Assembly (NCBI GenBank): GCA_049964535.1
Contig: JBMFXG010000092.1
Location: 1-10,292, forward strand
DNA from: JAJYZP01 sp049964535
Lineage (GTDB): Bacteria > Actinomycetota > Acidimicrobiia > Acidimicrobiales > Acidimicrobiaceae
Reading direction: 5' to 3'
DNA: 10,292 bases
The stretch's first letter is position 1. Each line of letters opens with the position of its first letter. The position numbers and the translations under genes are program-made. This document shows, in pieces, positions 1 through 7,962 of this stretch. The notes under the pieces were generated by a model. That model was not told the DNA's origin, did no database searches, and saw only the letters and a list, made by a program, of their open reading frames with translations.

Positions 1-707
1 TTGACAGAACCGCCAAAATGGGCAACACGAATGGGCACGTTGGAGCCAGAGGCCTCCAGCAGTTCCAAGAGACGAGGCACACTCTGGTTGAGCACCCGAG
101 CCCCAAGGGAACCACCCACTACAGCAATCAACCGCTCATGAGGATCGATGCCAAGTTGCTCCCTACACCATCGCTTGGGGTCGTCCATGAGCGCCAGCGA
201 TTCGACCTCTGGTCGCACAATGCCCCCGATCAGCCGCGATCGACGACTCACCGTCGGGCCTGCTTCAATCGGCAGTGCCAGAGCATTACGAGATACGATC
301 GGCTGCAAGATCTGATTCGCCCGCCCGAAAACTGCATTCTGTTCTACGGTAACAATGCGAGCACCGCCAAGGCGGGCGAGCGCAAGCGAGCCGAGAGCCA
401 CAAAACCGCCAAAGCCCACTGCAACCTCCGGATGCCAGCGCAGGACGTGAGGGGCGAGTTGAGAGGTGGCCTTGATGGTACCGACCAAGTCGGTAGGCAT
501 GCCACGAAGCGAGCGCGACAGTCCATGACCTCGATAGCGCAGGACTTCGAACTCACTTTCCGGTATGAGCTCGTAGTCGAGCGCACGATCGGCGGTAACG
601 AAAGCGATCTCGGAAGGGTTCATCCCTCCTTCCACGAGCGCAGCGAAGAGCGATCGAGCCGCCAACAGATGGCCAGCGGTACCACCGGCCCCGAGAAGAA
701 TCCTCAC
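1..707 (-). CDS. murG: MurG, UDP-GlcNAc:lipid I GlcNAc transferase, N-terminal 235 residues (cut by window edge)
   Basis: Peripheral membrane GT-B glycosyltransferase that adds GlcNAc to lipid I to make lipid II. The gene starts at GTG 707 in a GTGA overlap with the ftsW stop and stays open to position 1, so about two thirds of the usual 350-370 residues are present. My translation begins VRILLGAGGTAGHLLAARS, the N-terminal glycine-rich loop. GFGGFVALGSLALARLGG (about 98-115), EQNAVFGRANQIL (about 121-133) and VGGSLGARVLNQSVP (about 199-213, the start of the second Rossmann domain) follow. One oddity: the family motif GGTGGHxxPA reads GGTAGHLLAA, lacking the conserved proline. The 3' end, and probably murC and ftsQ, lie beyond the left edge. 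Confidence 0.94.
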   Translation of the reverse strand, partial: MRILLGAGGTAGHLLAARSLFAALVEGGMNPSEIAFVTADRALDYELIPESEFEVLRYRGHGLSRSLRGMPTDLVGTIKATSQLAPHVLRWHPEVAVGFGGFVALGSLALARLGGARIVTVEQNAVFGRANQILQPIVSRNALALPIEAGPTVSRRSRLIGGIVRPEVESLALMDDPKRWCREQLGIDPHERLIAVVGGSLGARVLNQSVPRLLELLEASGSNVPIRVAHFGGSV

Positions 708-2176
708 GATCGCACGCGCCCCTTCGTGACTAGAGTCTGGTGATCGGCGCGAGTCGAGCCGCCCCCACTCCGTCGAGCCGATCGCGTACTAAAGCGGAGA
801 CTCTGACTTGAGCTTGCAGATGAACTCCGGATCTTCGACGAGGTAGTCCTAGCCGACCTCGACCTCGTCGCCGACGAGACCAGACTTCGTTGCACCGTTG
901 CTCCTCGGGACCCCTGCGACCAAGGCGGGCGATGCATTCCACCCACTACTTTCGATGGCGTCGTAGCCCTCACATCGGTCACTTCGATCTCTGCCGGACG
1001 GTCACCCTCACGCACGGCCCGGAGCGCTCCACGAACGAGACCGAGCGCCACAAGAAGTACCACCATTGACGAGCCACCCGCAGAGACCAAGGGCAGAGGA
1101 ACACCGGTTACCGGCGCTAGGCCCTCAACAGCAGCGACGTTGAGCACCACTTGACCTCCAACCCAAGCCGCTACGCCGAGCGCAAAGAGCGAGTCCATGG
1201 GTCGAGTCAAAAGTCTCGCACTTTTGAGAACCAGGATCACCAAGGCAAAAAGTGCGCCCAAAAGCGCCAGCGCTCCCACAAATCCGAGGTCTTGTCCAAC
1301 GACGGAGAAGATGAAGTCTGTCTGAGCATTCGGCAGATAGCTGTAGCTACTCTGCCCCGCACCGAGACCAACGCCGGTGAAGTGACCGGTGGCGAAGGCC
1401 GCTAACGATTGCACCTCCTGGTAGCTCCACGTTGCCCGATGAAGCCACGGATGAAGAAAGGAGAGCATTCTCGCACGCCGATAGCCCTTTGAGAACGCAA
1501 AGTAGTAACCAAAGAGGCTAGCCAACAGCCCGGTCCCGATAAGCTCTCGCACCGATGTGCCCGATGCAATCAGGAGCCCAAAACCGCAGATACAGAGGAG
1601 AACTGCAGTACCCATGTCAGGTTCGATGAGCACCAGGAGCGCAAACAGTCCGAGCAGGACGAGCGCTGGTAGTGTTCTCTTCCTAAAACCAGCCAAAGGA
1701 TGGGATCTCGAGAGCAAGCGCGAAAGGTGCAAGATCAACACCAGCTTTGCAATCTCTGAAGGCTGAATCTGGATCGGTCCAAAGATGAACCAGCGGGAGG
1801 ATCCATTCACCGTCGAACCCACGCCTGGGAGCAGGACCGCGCCAAGAAGAGCGAGCACGACTACCACAAATACTGGGGACAGCGCACGTAGCTGAGAAGG
1901 GCGAATCCTCGAGGCCCCAACGAAAGCGAGACCTCCAAGTACAAGCCAGAGGCCCTGATGTAGAGCGGGACCCCACGGAGTACCCCCATTCGCCGAAGCC
2001 GTAAAGTAGGTAGCAGCAAAGATCATTACCAGGCCGAAGCCGCCAAGCAGCGCTACCATCCACGCTAAGGCACTTCGCAATTGATCCGCCTGAGCCTTGC
2101 ACGACTTCGTAGGACCCTTCAACCCCCGATCCGCACGTAGGCTCTGCCCCTCAGAATCCATAGTGGTCTCTGTCAC
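704..2176 (-). CDS. ftsW: FtsW, septal peptidoglycan glycosyltransferase (SEDS family)
   Basis: Polytopic SEDS protein, 490 residues, that polymerises lipid II at the septum with FtsI; position in the dcw cluster favours FtsW over RodA. Signatures: SSRWFIFGPIQIQPSEIAKL at 126-145, EPDMGTA at 185-191 (Asp187 is the likely catalytic acid), SYQEVQSLAAFATGHFTGVG at 251-270, LPNAQTDFIFSVVGQDLG at 281-298, and GVPLPLVSAGGSSM at 358-371. The usual GEELG block reads GQDLG here. Membrane segments end near residue 385. Residues from about 411 form a low-complexity, basic Arg/Ser/Thr-rich cytoplasmic tail with a different look from the rest; another frame there has coding character (see findings). GTG 2176 forms a GTGA overlap with the murD stop; ATG 2161 is a possible alternative. 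The stop is again in a GTGA overlap with murG, which supports translation of the tail. Confidence 0.94.
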   Translation of the reverse strand: MTETTMDSEGQSLRADRGLKGPTKSCKAQADQLRSALAWMVALLGGFGLVMIFAATYFTASANGGTPWGPALHQGLWLVLGGLAFVGASRIRPSQLRALSPVFVVVVLALLGAVLLPGVGSTVNGSSRWFIFGPIQIQPSEIAKLVLILHLSRLLSRSHPLAGFRKRTLPALVLLGLFALLVLIEPDMGTAVLLCICGFGLLIASGTSVRELIGTGLLASLFGYYFAFSKGYRRARMLSFLHPWLHRATWSYQEVQSLAAFATGHFTGVGLGAGQSSYSYLPNAQTDFIFSVVGQDLGFVGALALLGALFALVILVLKSARLLTRPMDSLFALGVAAWVGGQVVLNVAAVEGLAPVTGVPLPLVSAGGSSMVVLLVALGLVRGALRAVREGDRPAEIEVTDVRATTPSKVVGGMHRPPWSQGSRGATVQRSLVSSATRSRSARTTSSKIRSSSASSSQSLRFSTRSARRSGGGSTRADHQTLVTKGRVRS

Positions 2177-3525
2177 TCCCCACCACCCGTTCTCGCTCGT
2201 TGCGCTAGTCGCAGGACCTCCCCTTTGAATGCCTCGCCGCGCATCTGGTAGTTCTCATACCAGTCAAAGGACGTCCCGCCCGGAGAAAGAACCACCGAAC
2301 GAGCTCCCACACGCTCTGCAAGCTCGAAGCCGTGCTGCACCACCTCGGACATCGTGGCGGCATGGACACGCGGAAGGGACGGGGCACAAGAGCTAAAGAG
2401 TTCCTCGAGCGCCGCCGCGCTTTCACCAAAGAGCACTAGTCCTTCCGCTCGTTCACACAGTGCTACAAGCGGCGTCAGGTCAAGCCCTTTGTTTCGACCA
2501 CCTACTGCAATGATCGAGGAGGGCAAGGCGTTGGCAGCGGCCAGCGTTGAAGCTGGGGTCGTGGCCTTCGAGTCATTGAAGAAACCGATCCCACCTACCA
2601 TTTCCACAGGCTCGATACGGTGTTCAAAGCCTTGGTACTGTAGAAAATACTCCGCAACCACCGATCGGTTCACACCAAAGTCTCGTGCAACCGCACTAGC
2701 ACCGAGCAGATTGGCAAGTTCATGTGGAAGGGTCCGCTTCATCTCAGAGGTCTTTACTAAGACTTCACCACCGACGATTACCTCCTCCCCTCGCAGGCCA
2801 TAGGAGGTGGTGTCGTTTAGTGAGAACCAGAGCTCACGCGCTCCAGAGCTCCGTTGCGAACTCACTACCTCTGGATCGTCAGCGTTCAAAACACGAAGAT
2901 CCTCTGGACTCTGATGACGAAAGATTCGTTCCTTTGCAGCCTTATAGTGAGCGATATCTCCGTGATAGTCCAGATGATCAGGGCTAAAGTTCGTCCAGAG
3001 TGCCACCTGGGCATGAAACGTTTCGCAGTGAAGGAGCTGAAAACTACTGAGCTCTACCACGGCGATCGCGACCGACGGACTCAGGGAAGTCAATGGCAGG
3101 CCGAGATTGCCGCATCCCACAGCATCGAGCCCACCTTGGCGGAGCATCGCTGCGATCATACGAGTAACAGTGGTCTTGCCGTTCGTCCCCGTGATCGCCG
3201 CTATCTCGGCATTCGTACAGAGATAGCCAAGCTCAGCCTCCGAGATCACACAGCTCGAGCCCGCAACGAGAGGATGACTCGGCCGAACACCGGGCGAGAC
3301 GACGGCGACAGTAGACCAATCAAGTCCGTATCTGACCAAGAACTCCTCTGACGACCGAACATGAACGTCTTCCAGATCACGCCGGAGAGCTTCTCGCCGC
3401 AGCTCATCATCTTCGACCACGACGATCTCAACATCGAGCTCTTGCAGTCGTTCGAGCGCAGCAGTGCCACTTTTCCCGCCGCCGACGAGAACTACCCTCG
3501 AGAAGTCAAATGGATGGTCCTTCAC
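2173..3525 (-). CDS. murD: MurD, UDP-MurNAc-L-Ala:D-Glu ligase
   Basis: ATP-dependent cytoplasmic ligase of 450 residues (E. coli MurD is about 440) that adds D-glutamate as the second stem-peptide residue. Numbered from the GTG at 3525: a Rossmann-like N-domain with VVLVGGGKSGTAALERL at about 11-27, the ATP loop GTNGKTT at 113-119, the ELSSFQL block at 158-164, and NFSPDHLDYHG followed by HYKAAKERIF with the likely carbamylated Lys198. The glutamate-ligase C-domain carries HRIEPV, then FFNDSKATTP (about 315-324), and SPGGTSFDWYENYQMRG (about 414-430). The GTG start forms a GTGA overlap with the mraY stop. A longer frame reaches 3606 but would overlap mraY by 85 bases. The stop overlaps ftsW by 4 nt. 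Confidence 0.96.
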   Translation of the reverse strand: MKDHPFDFSRVVLVGGGKSGTAALERLQELDVEIVVVEDDELRREALRRDLEDVHVRSSEEFLVRYGLDWSTVAVVSPGVRPSHPLVAGSSCVISEAELGYLCTNAEIAAITGTNGKTTVTRMIAAMLRQGGLDAVGCGNLGLPLTSLSPSVAIAVVELSSFQLLHCETFHAQVALWTNFSPDHLDYHGDIAHYKAAKERIFRHQSPEDLRVLNADDPEVVSSQRSSGARELWFSLNDTTSYGLRGEEVIVGGEVLVKTSEMKRTLPHELANLLGASAVARDFGVNRSVVAEYFLQYQGFEHRIEPVEMVGGIGFFNDSKATTPASTLAAANALPSSIIAVGGRNKGLDLTPLVALCERAEGLVLFGESAAALEELFSSCAPSLPRVHAATMSEVVQHGFELAERVGARSVVLSPGGTSFDWYENYQMRGEAFKGEVLRLAQRARTGGGE

Positions 3526-4559
3526 TTGCCGACCGGCCCGAGAGAGAGAAAATCGGCGTAGAAGATCCCAAGACCTAATGCGGTGAACAGGCCGGCCAAG
3601 ATCCAAAACCGTATGAGAATCGTCGTCTCCGGCCAGCCAAGAAGCTCAAAATGATGGTGGAGCGGTGCCATGCGCAGCACCCGACGATGAAAGACCTGGA
3701 AGGAGAAGACTTGAGCGATCACCGAGAGCGTCTCGAGGACGAAGAGACCCGCGATGATCAACAGCAGAAGGTCGAGCTGCATCACGATACAGAGCGCACC
3801 GAGGACAGCTCCAAGAGAGAGCGATCCAGTATCCCCCATAAATATCTTCGCAGGGGGGGCGTTCCACCACAGAAATCCCGCAAGCGCCCCGACCATTGCC
3901 ACGGCAACGGTCGCGTAGTCCAGACCATGCAAGACGTGGTAGGTCGAGAGGTGTCGGAACTGCCAATACCCAATGAGCGCCAAGCATCCGAAACTAAAAG
4001 TCGACGAGCCTGCTGCAAGTCCATCAAGGCCATCGGCCAAGTTGACCGCATTCGAACTCGCTACAATCACGAACGTCACAAACAGCAGCCACAGTGGTGT
4101 TCCGAGTTGAATGTGAAACCCACCTTGGCGAACGAAGCTCACCGTGGTCGGAAGCTTTATCCAATAGTGCGCCAACACCGCAAAGGCGAGGCCGACCGCG
4201 ACTTGACAGGTGAACTTTCCGACTTTGCTCAGACCCAACGACCTGCGATTTCGAATCTTCAAGATATCGTCCGCAAATCCAATAACCCCAAAAAGCACCA
4301 TTACGGCCATAATGCCTACTCCACCGGTCGAGAAATCGACGCCTAGTTTGAGGTGAGAGGCCAGATAACCAAGAACTACGGCGACAATTATCCCAATACC
4401 GCCCATGGTTGGCGTACCGGTCTTCACGAGGTGTTCCTTCGGACCATCCTCTCGCACGTGCTGACCAATACCTCGAGCGATCGACCGGTCGACTAGATAA
4501 GGAATTGAGAACACTGCTATGAGCAAGCCAACTCCCCCAGCGACAAGGATCGAGATCAC
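3522..4559 (-). CDS. mraY: MraY, phospho-MurNAc-pentapeptide transferase (lipid I synthase)
   Basis: Integral membrane enzyme, 345 residues, that transfers phospho-MurNAc-pentapeptide from UDP to undecaprenyl phosphate. Numbered from the GTG at 4559: REDGPKEHLVKTGTPTMGG at 36-54 is the family's N-terminal signature, the DD pair at 97-98 belongs to the Mg/substrate site, NLADGLDG is at 173-180, FMGDTGS at 240-246, and the HHH loop at 301-303. Alternating hydrophobic segments fit the usual ten membrane spans. I chose GTG 4559 because it forms a GTGA overlap with the murE stop and has GGTGG 6 bases upstream. A TTG at 4589 would extend the protein by 10 residues with no visible ribosome binding site. 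The stop overlaps murD in the same way. Confidence 0.96.
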   Translation of the reverse strand: MISILVAGGVGLLIAVFSIPYLVDRSIARGIGQHVREDGPKEHLVKTGTPTMGGIGIIVAVVLGYLASHLKLGVDFSTGGVGIMAVMVLFGVIGFADDILKIRNRRSLGLSKVGKFTCQVAVGLAFAVLAHYWIKLPTTVSFVRQGGFHIQLGTPLWLLFVTFVIVASSNAVNLADGLDGLAAGSSTFSFGCLALIGYWQFRHLSTYHVLHGLDYATVAVAMVGALAGFLWWNAPPAKIFMGDTGSLSLGAVLGALCIVMQLDLLLLIIAGLFVLETLSVIAQVFSFQVFHRRVLRMAPLHHHFELLGWPETTILIRFWILAGLFTALGLGIFYADFLSLGPVGK

Positions 4560-6094
4560 GCGCGACCACCAAACCGCTCGGTCAGACAATCTAGTGCAAC
4601 GTCGTGATCATCGAAGGGCATCTCACTTCCGTCGATGCTCTGAGTCCGCTCATGGCCCTTACCTGCTACGACGACCACGTCTCCGCTCTGAGCCTGCGCT
4701 ATCGCCCAAGCGATCGCCTCACGTCGGTCGAGAATGACCTTCGCTTCAACCCCAGGAAGGAGTCCACGCCGAACATCTTCGGCAATCTCTGCTGGTTCTT
4801 CGCTCCTTGGGTTATCATTCGTGATAACGACGACATCGCCGTAGATGGAAGCGATCTCACCCATCTTTGGTCTCTTCTCGTGATCTCGATCACCACCACA
4901 TCCAAAGACAACAACGAGTCGGTTTGCCGCAACGACAGTCTGACGCAGAGCCACTAAGACCGCCTCAAGCGCCGCGGGGGTGTGTGCGTAGTCGATGACT
5001 ACATCGAAGGGTACACCGGGGAAGTCGATAAAATCGAGCCGACCTCGCGGCTCCTCGACACTGAGGAGTGCCTCAGCGATCTGGGGAAGCCCAACCCCTA
5101 CGTCTTCCAGAGCGGTGATCGCACAGATGATGTTTGCTAAGTTATGGCGTCCGAGCAACGGGACCTGGAAGAAGACGTCCCTCATAGTAAATGTCACGCC
5201 AGTCCGACTGAGCGTGACGTCGCTCACCGAGTCATATCCAATCCGAGTGAACGGCACCTCCGCTGCATCGGCCATTCTCTCTCCGTACTCACCATCGGCA
5301 AAGATCACCGCTCTCCGACAACGCTGAGCGCTAAACAGCTGAGCTTTAGCGTGAAAATAGGCATCCATCGACCCGTGAAGATCCATGTGATCTGGACTTA
5401 AGTTAGTAAAAACTCCGAGATCGAAATCCACTTGATCGACGCGCCGCATTTCTAAGGCGATCGACGAGACCTCCATTGAACAGAACTCAGCACCGCCATC
5501 AACGAACTCTCGGAGACGTCGCTGCAGATCCGGAGCTTCCGGCGTCGTAAGACGACCCCACAAGGTTCCAAGCTCCTTACAGGATCTTCCCAAACGATCA
5601 AGAACCTGCGAGATTACGTGCACAACGGTGGTCTTGCCGTTTGTTCCGGTCACACCAATGAGCGTGAGCTCTTGCGACGGATGGTCGTAGACCTCGGCAG
5701 ATGCCAATGCTACCGCACTGCGCACGTCTGCTACGGGCACCACGATCTGAGGGCAAGCGAGATCGACTGGTTGCGTGGTAAGAATCGCCACCGCTCCATT
5801 CGTCGTCGCCGACTGTACGAAGTCGCGACCATCGAAACGTGCTCCCGGTAGTGCGCAGAACAGGGCTCCGGGAAGAACCTGTCGATGGTCCATTGTGACG
5901 TGACCAATCTCTATCGATCGATCACCATTGACGACGCTCGAGCCTGGTATCGTCCCGGCAATCTGAAAAACGTCACGTTTACTCATCTTCAATTTTCCAA
6001 CCAACGACGTGCTAACTCCAAAGCGACACTGCGCCAAGATTGCCGAGCCCTTACCGTCATGAGCCCTCAAGGCTAACGCCGGACCTAGTGTCAT
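4556..6094 (-). CDS. murE: MurE, UDP-MurNAc-L-Ala-D-Glu:meso-diaminopimelate ligase
   Basis: ATP-dependent cytoplasmic Mur ligase that adds the third stem-peptide residue. Motifs, numbered from the ATG at 6094: MDHRQVLPGALFCALPG at 68-84 (substrate-binding N-domain), the ATP loop GVTGTNGKTT at 147-156, TTPEAPDLQ at 183-191, the NLSPDHMDLHG block at 231-241, and AYFHAKAQLF at 245-254 with Lys250 as the likely carbamylated lysine. The C-terminal domain has DNPR at 427-430 and GKGHE at 478-482, the pair associated with meso-diaminopimelate rather than lysine. The ATG at 6094 overlaps the ftsI stop in an ATGA and has AGGGTGG just upstream. A second ATG at 5986 (residue 37) fits the family N-terminus better by homology and would give 476 residues. 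I keep the longer form because it matches the 4-nt overlap style of this operon. The next gene is mraY, with no murF between. Confidence 0.96.
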   Translation of the reverse strand: MTLGPALALRAHDGKGSAILAQCRFGVSTSLVGKLKMSKRDVFQIAGTIPGSSVVNGDRSIEIGHVTMDHRQVLPGALFCALPGARFDGRDFVQSATTNGAVAILTTQPVDLACPQIVVPVADVRSAVALASAEVYDHPSQELTLIGVTGTNGKTTVVHVISQVLDRLGRSCKELGTLWGRLTTPEAPDLQRRLREFVDGGAEFCSMEVSSIALEMRRVDQVDFDLGVFTNLSPDHMDLHGSMDAYFHAKAQLFSAQRCRRAVIFADGEYGERMADAAEVPFTRIGYDSVSDVTLSRTGVTFTMRDVFFQVPLLGRHNLANIICAITALEDVGVGLPQIAEALLSVEEPRGRLDFIDFPGVPFDVVIDYAHTPAALEAVLVALRQTVVAANRLVVVFGCGGDRDHEKRPKMGEIASIYGDVVVITNDNPRSEEPAEIAEDVRRGLLPGVEAKVILDRREAIAWAIAQAQSGDVVVVAGKGHERTQSIDGSEMPFDDHDVALDCLTERFGGRA

Positions 6095-7962
6095 CCCACC
6101 CTACTTGGGCTCAGAGGTTTTGAGTGTCTCTTGTCGGTACGCTTTGAAGCGGAGCTCCCTTCCAACTTGGGAAGCAGATCTCCAAGCACGGCACCACTTG
6201 GGGTTACGCCATATCGGTGCAAGGCGTAGCTCATCACATTGGCAAAGACCGGTGCCGCAACCGACCCACCGTAGATGGGCGTTGGCTGATCCAACATCAC
6301 TAGCGCCGAGAGCACCGGATGGCTGGCCGGTGCGAAACCGACGAACGTACCCCAGAATGCTCCAGGTTGGTAACCCGATTGAGCGGGCCACGGCTTCTGC
6401 GAAGTCCCCGTCTTACCAGCAACAACGTAACCAGGAATTGCAGCAGAAGGTGCTGTCCCAAGGGGTGAGACAGCATTTTGGAGCAGTGACTGCATCTCCT
6501 TCGCGATGGCGACGCTCTCGATTCGATGCGGTGGCCGCGTCGCAACCGCAGTGGTCCGACCCGATGGATGCTTGATCGCCAAGACGAGCTTCGGCGTCAC
6601 CATAACTCCGTTATTGGCAATGGCATTGTAGGAGTTGAGGACCTGTAGTGGAGTCACCGCCTCATCTTGACCGATCGGAACCGATCCGATTGCGGTTCCC
6701 GACCACTGAGAGACCGGACGGAGATATCCACGTGATTCACCGGGAAAGTTCAGTCCCGTCGGCTCGCCCCAACCGTATCGCTCGAAGGACTTGGTGAGGG
6801 CAACTTTCCCCACCTTCTTCGCAATCTCGATCGTCCCAATATTCGACGACTGCCCAAGAATCTGTCCAACGGTTAGCGTCTCAGTCGGGTGTGGTTCAGC
6901 GTCGTGAAAGAGAGATCCGTCGATTAAAAGCTGACCGGGAACCACAAACGTGCTCTTCGGCGTAATGACGTGACGTTCGAGGGCAGCAGTGAAGGTTGCA
7001 ATCTTCGCCACCGATCCCGGCTCATAGACCGATGAAACGGCTATGTTCGACCAAGACTCAGAAGGAAAGGATCGCCTCGAGTCCACGGGTATGGCACCCG
7101 CAGGAAGACCGGGAGGCGTGTTGACAGTCCCTGGGAGCGGATTAGCCGAGAGAGAGGCCATCGCTAGGATCTCTCCAGTTTGAACGTCCATCACAATCAC
7201 GGTGCCCCCAATTGCGCGGCTAGCGACCATCTCGCCTGCTAGCTCCCTCTCGGCCTCGTACTGCAAGGTTGAATCGAGGGAGAGCTGCAGCGTCGAGCCG
7301 TTCCGAGGAGGATGAAGACTCTGGAGCCCATTTGGAACCCTCGCTCCGCTGAGAGTCACATCGTAGCTCTCAGACCCGTTGTGGCCAGCGAGGATCTTGT
7401 TGTACTGGTACTCCAGACCGGAAATACCTTGTCCGAAGGAGTTAGTCTGCCCAATCACAGACTCTGCCAACGGACTTTGCGGATAGACCCTGGTCTGCTC
7501 GCTAATGAGCGTGATTCCCGGCAGCTCCGAGGCGTTAATCAGACGCTGCACCTGGTCCGCCAGGGCTTGGGGAATCAGGCGCTCGATATAGACGAACTGG
7601 GTGGCTGAGATCAGCTGCGCATGAATCTGCGTGACCGGTAGTGAAAGGATTTGGGCGAGTCGGGCCGCTTCAACGTTCGGGTTCGTCACCAACACCGGGT
7701 CGGCGGTCACGGACTTTAGCGTCTCCGTGAGCGCTAACGCTTTCCCGTACCGATCCACAATAGAGCCCCGAAGACCGGGCAAAACCGTAGAGGTCAGACT
7801 TTCGTTGGTTGCATACGAGAGATACCGTCCATTTGGCACGACGGTGTCGCGAAAAAGTTGAGCCCCAAGAACGAGAAAACCAACAACTGCGAGCAGCAAC
7901 GAGCTTCGATACCGACCGCCTTGGGCAAGGCGGAAGCTCCGACGTGTCGTCTTCTTAGCCAC
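6091..7962 (-). CDS. ftsI: FtsI (PBP3/PbpB), septal peptidoglycan D,D-transpeptidase
   Basis: Class B penicillin-binding protein of 623 residues that crosslinks septal peptidoglycan and works with FtsW. A short basic cytoplasmic tail and one membrane anchor (about 20-36) lead into the PBP dimerisation domain, with LRGSIVDRYGKALA at 64-77 as its usual entry motif. The transpeptidase domain has all three active-site motifs: SVAK at 317-320 with nucleophile Ser317, SSN at 372-374, and KTGTS at 517-521. The GWGEPTG segment (397-403) and the YGGSVAAPVF segment (564-573) are also typical. I see no PASTA repeats; the C-terminus is a short Ser/Lys/Arg-rich tail. The GTG start at 7962 has GGGAG 8 bases upstream (7971-7975) and overlaps the end of the ftsL-like gene by 8 nt. 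The stop overlaps the proposed murE start in an ATGA. Confidence 0.97.
   Translation of the reverse strand: MAKKTTRRSFRLAQGGRYRSSLLLAVVGFLVLGAQLFRDTVVPNGRYLSYATNESLTSTVLPGLRGSIVDRYGKALALTETLKSVTADPVLVTNPNVEAARLAQILSLPVTQIHAQLISATQFVYIERLIPQALADQVQRLINASELPGITLISEQTRVYPQSPLAESVIGQTNSFGQGISGLEYQYNKILAGHNGSESYDVTLSGARVPNGLQSLHPPRNGSTLQLSLDSTLQYEAERELAGEMVASRAIGGTVIVMDVQTGEILAMASLSANPLPGTVNTPPGLPAGAIPVDSRRSFPSESWSNIAVSSVYEPGSVAKIATFTAALERHVITPKSTFVVPGQLLIDGSLFHDAEPHPTETLTVGQILGQSSNIGTIEIAKKVGKVALTKSFERYGWGEPTGLNFPGESRGYLRPVSQWSGTAIGSVPIGQDEAVTPLQVLNSYNAIANNGVMVTPKLVLAIKHPSGRTTAVATRPPHRIESVAIAKEMQSLLQNAVSPLGTAPSAAIPGYVVAGKTGTSQKPWPAQSGYQPGAFWGTFVGFAPASHPVLSALVMLDQPTPIYGGSVAAPVFANVMSYALHRYGVTPSGAVLGDLLPKLEGSSASKRTDKRHSKPLSPSRVG

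Noticed and set aside
18..743. Long plus-strand open frame of 241 codons
   Set aside because: It lies fully antisense to murG and the end of ftsW, whose family motifs are clear. Its translation shows no recognisable domain.
852..878. GTCGAG-type short tandem repeat within the ftsW tail
   Set aside because: Only a few imperfect units; better explained by biased codons than by a true repeat array.
3651..4346. Plus-strand open frame of 231 codons opposite mraY
   Set aside because: mraY motifs on the minus strand explain the region; the antisense product is charged, low in hydrophobic structure and unlike any family.
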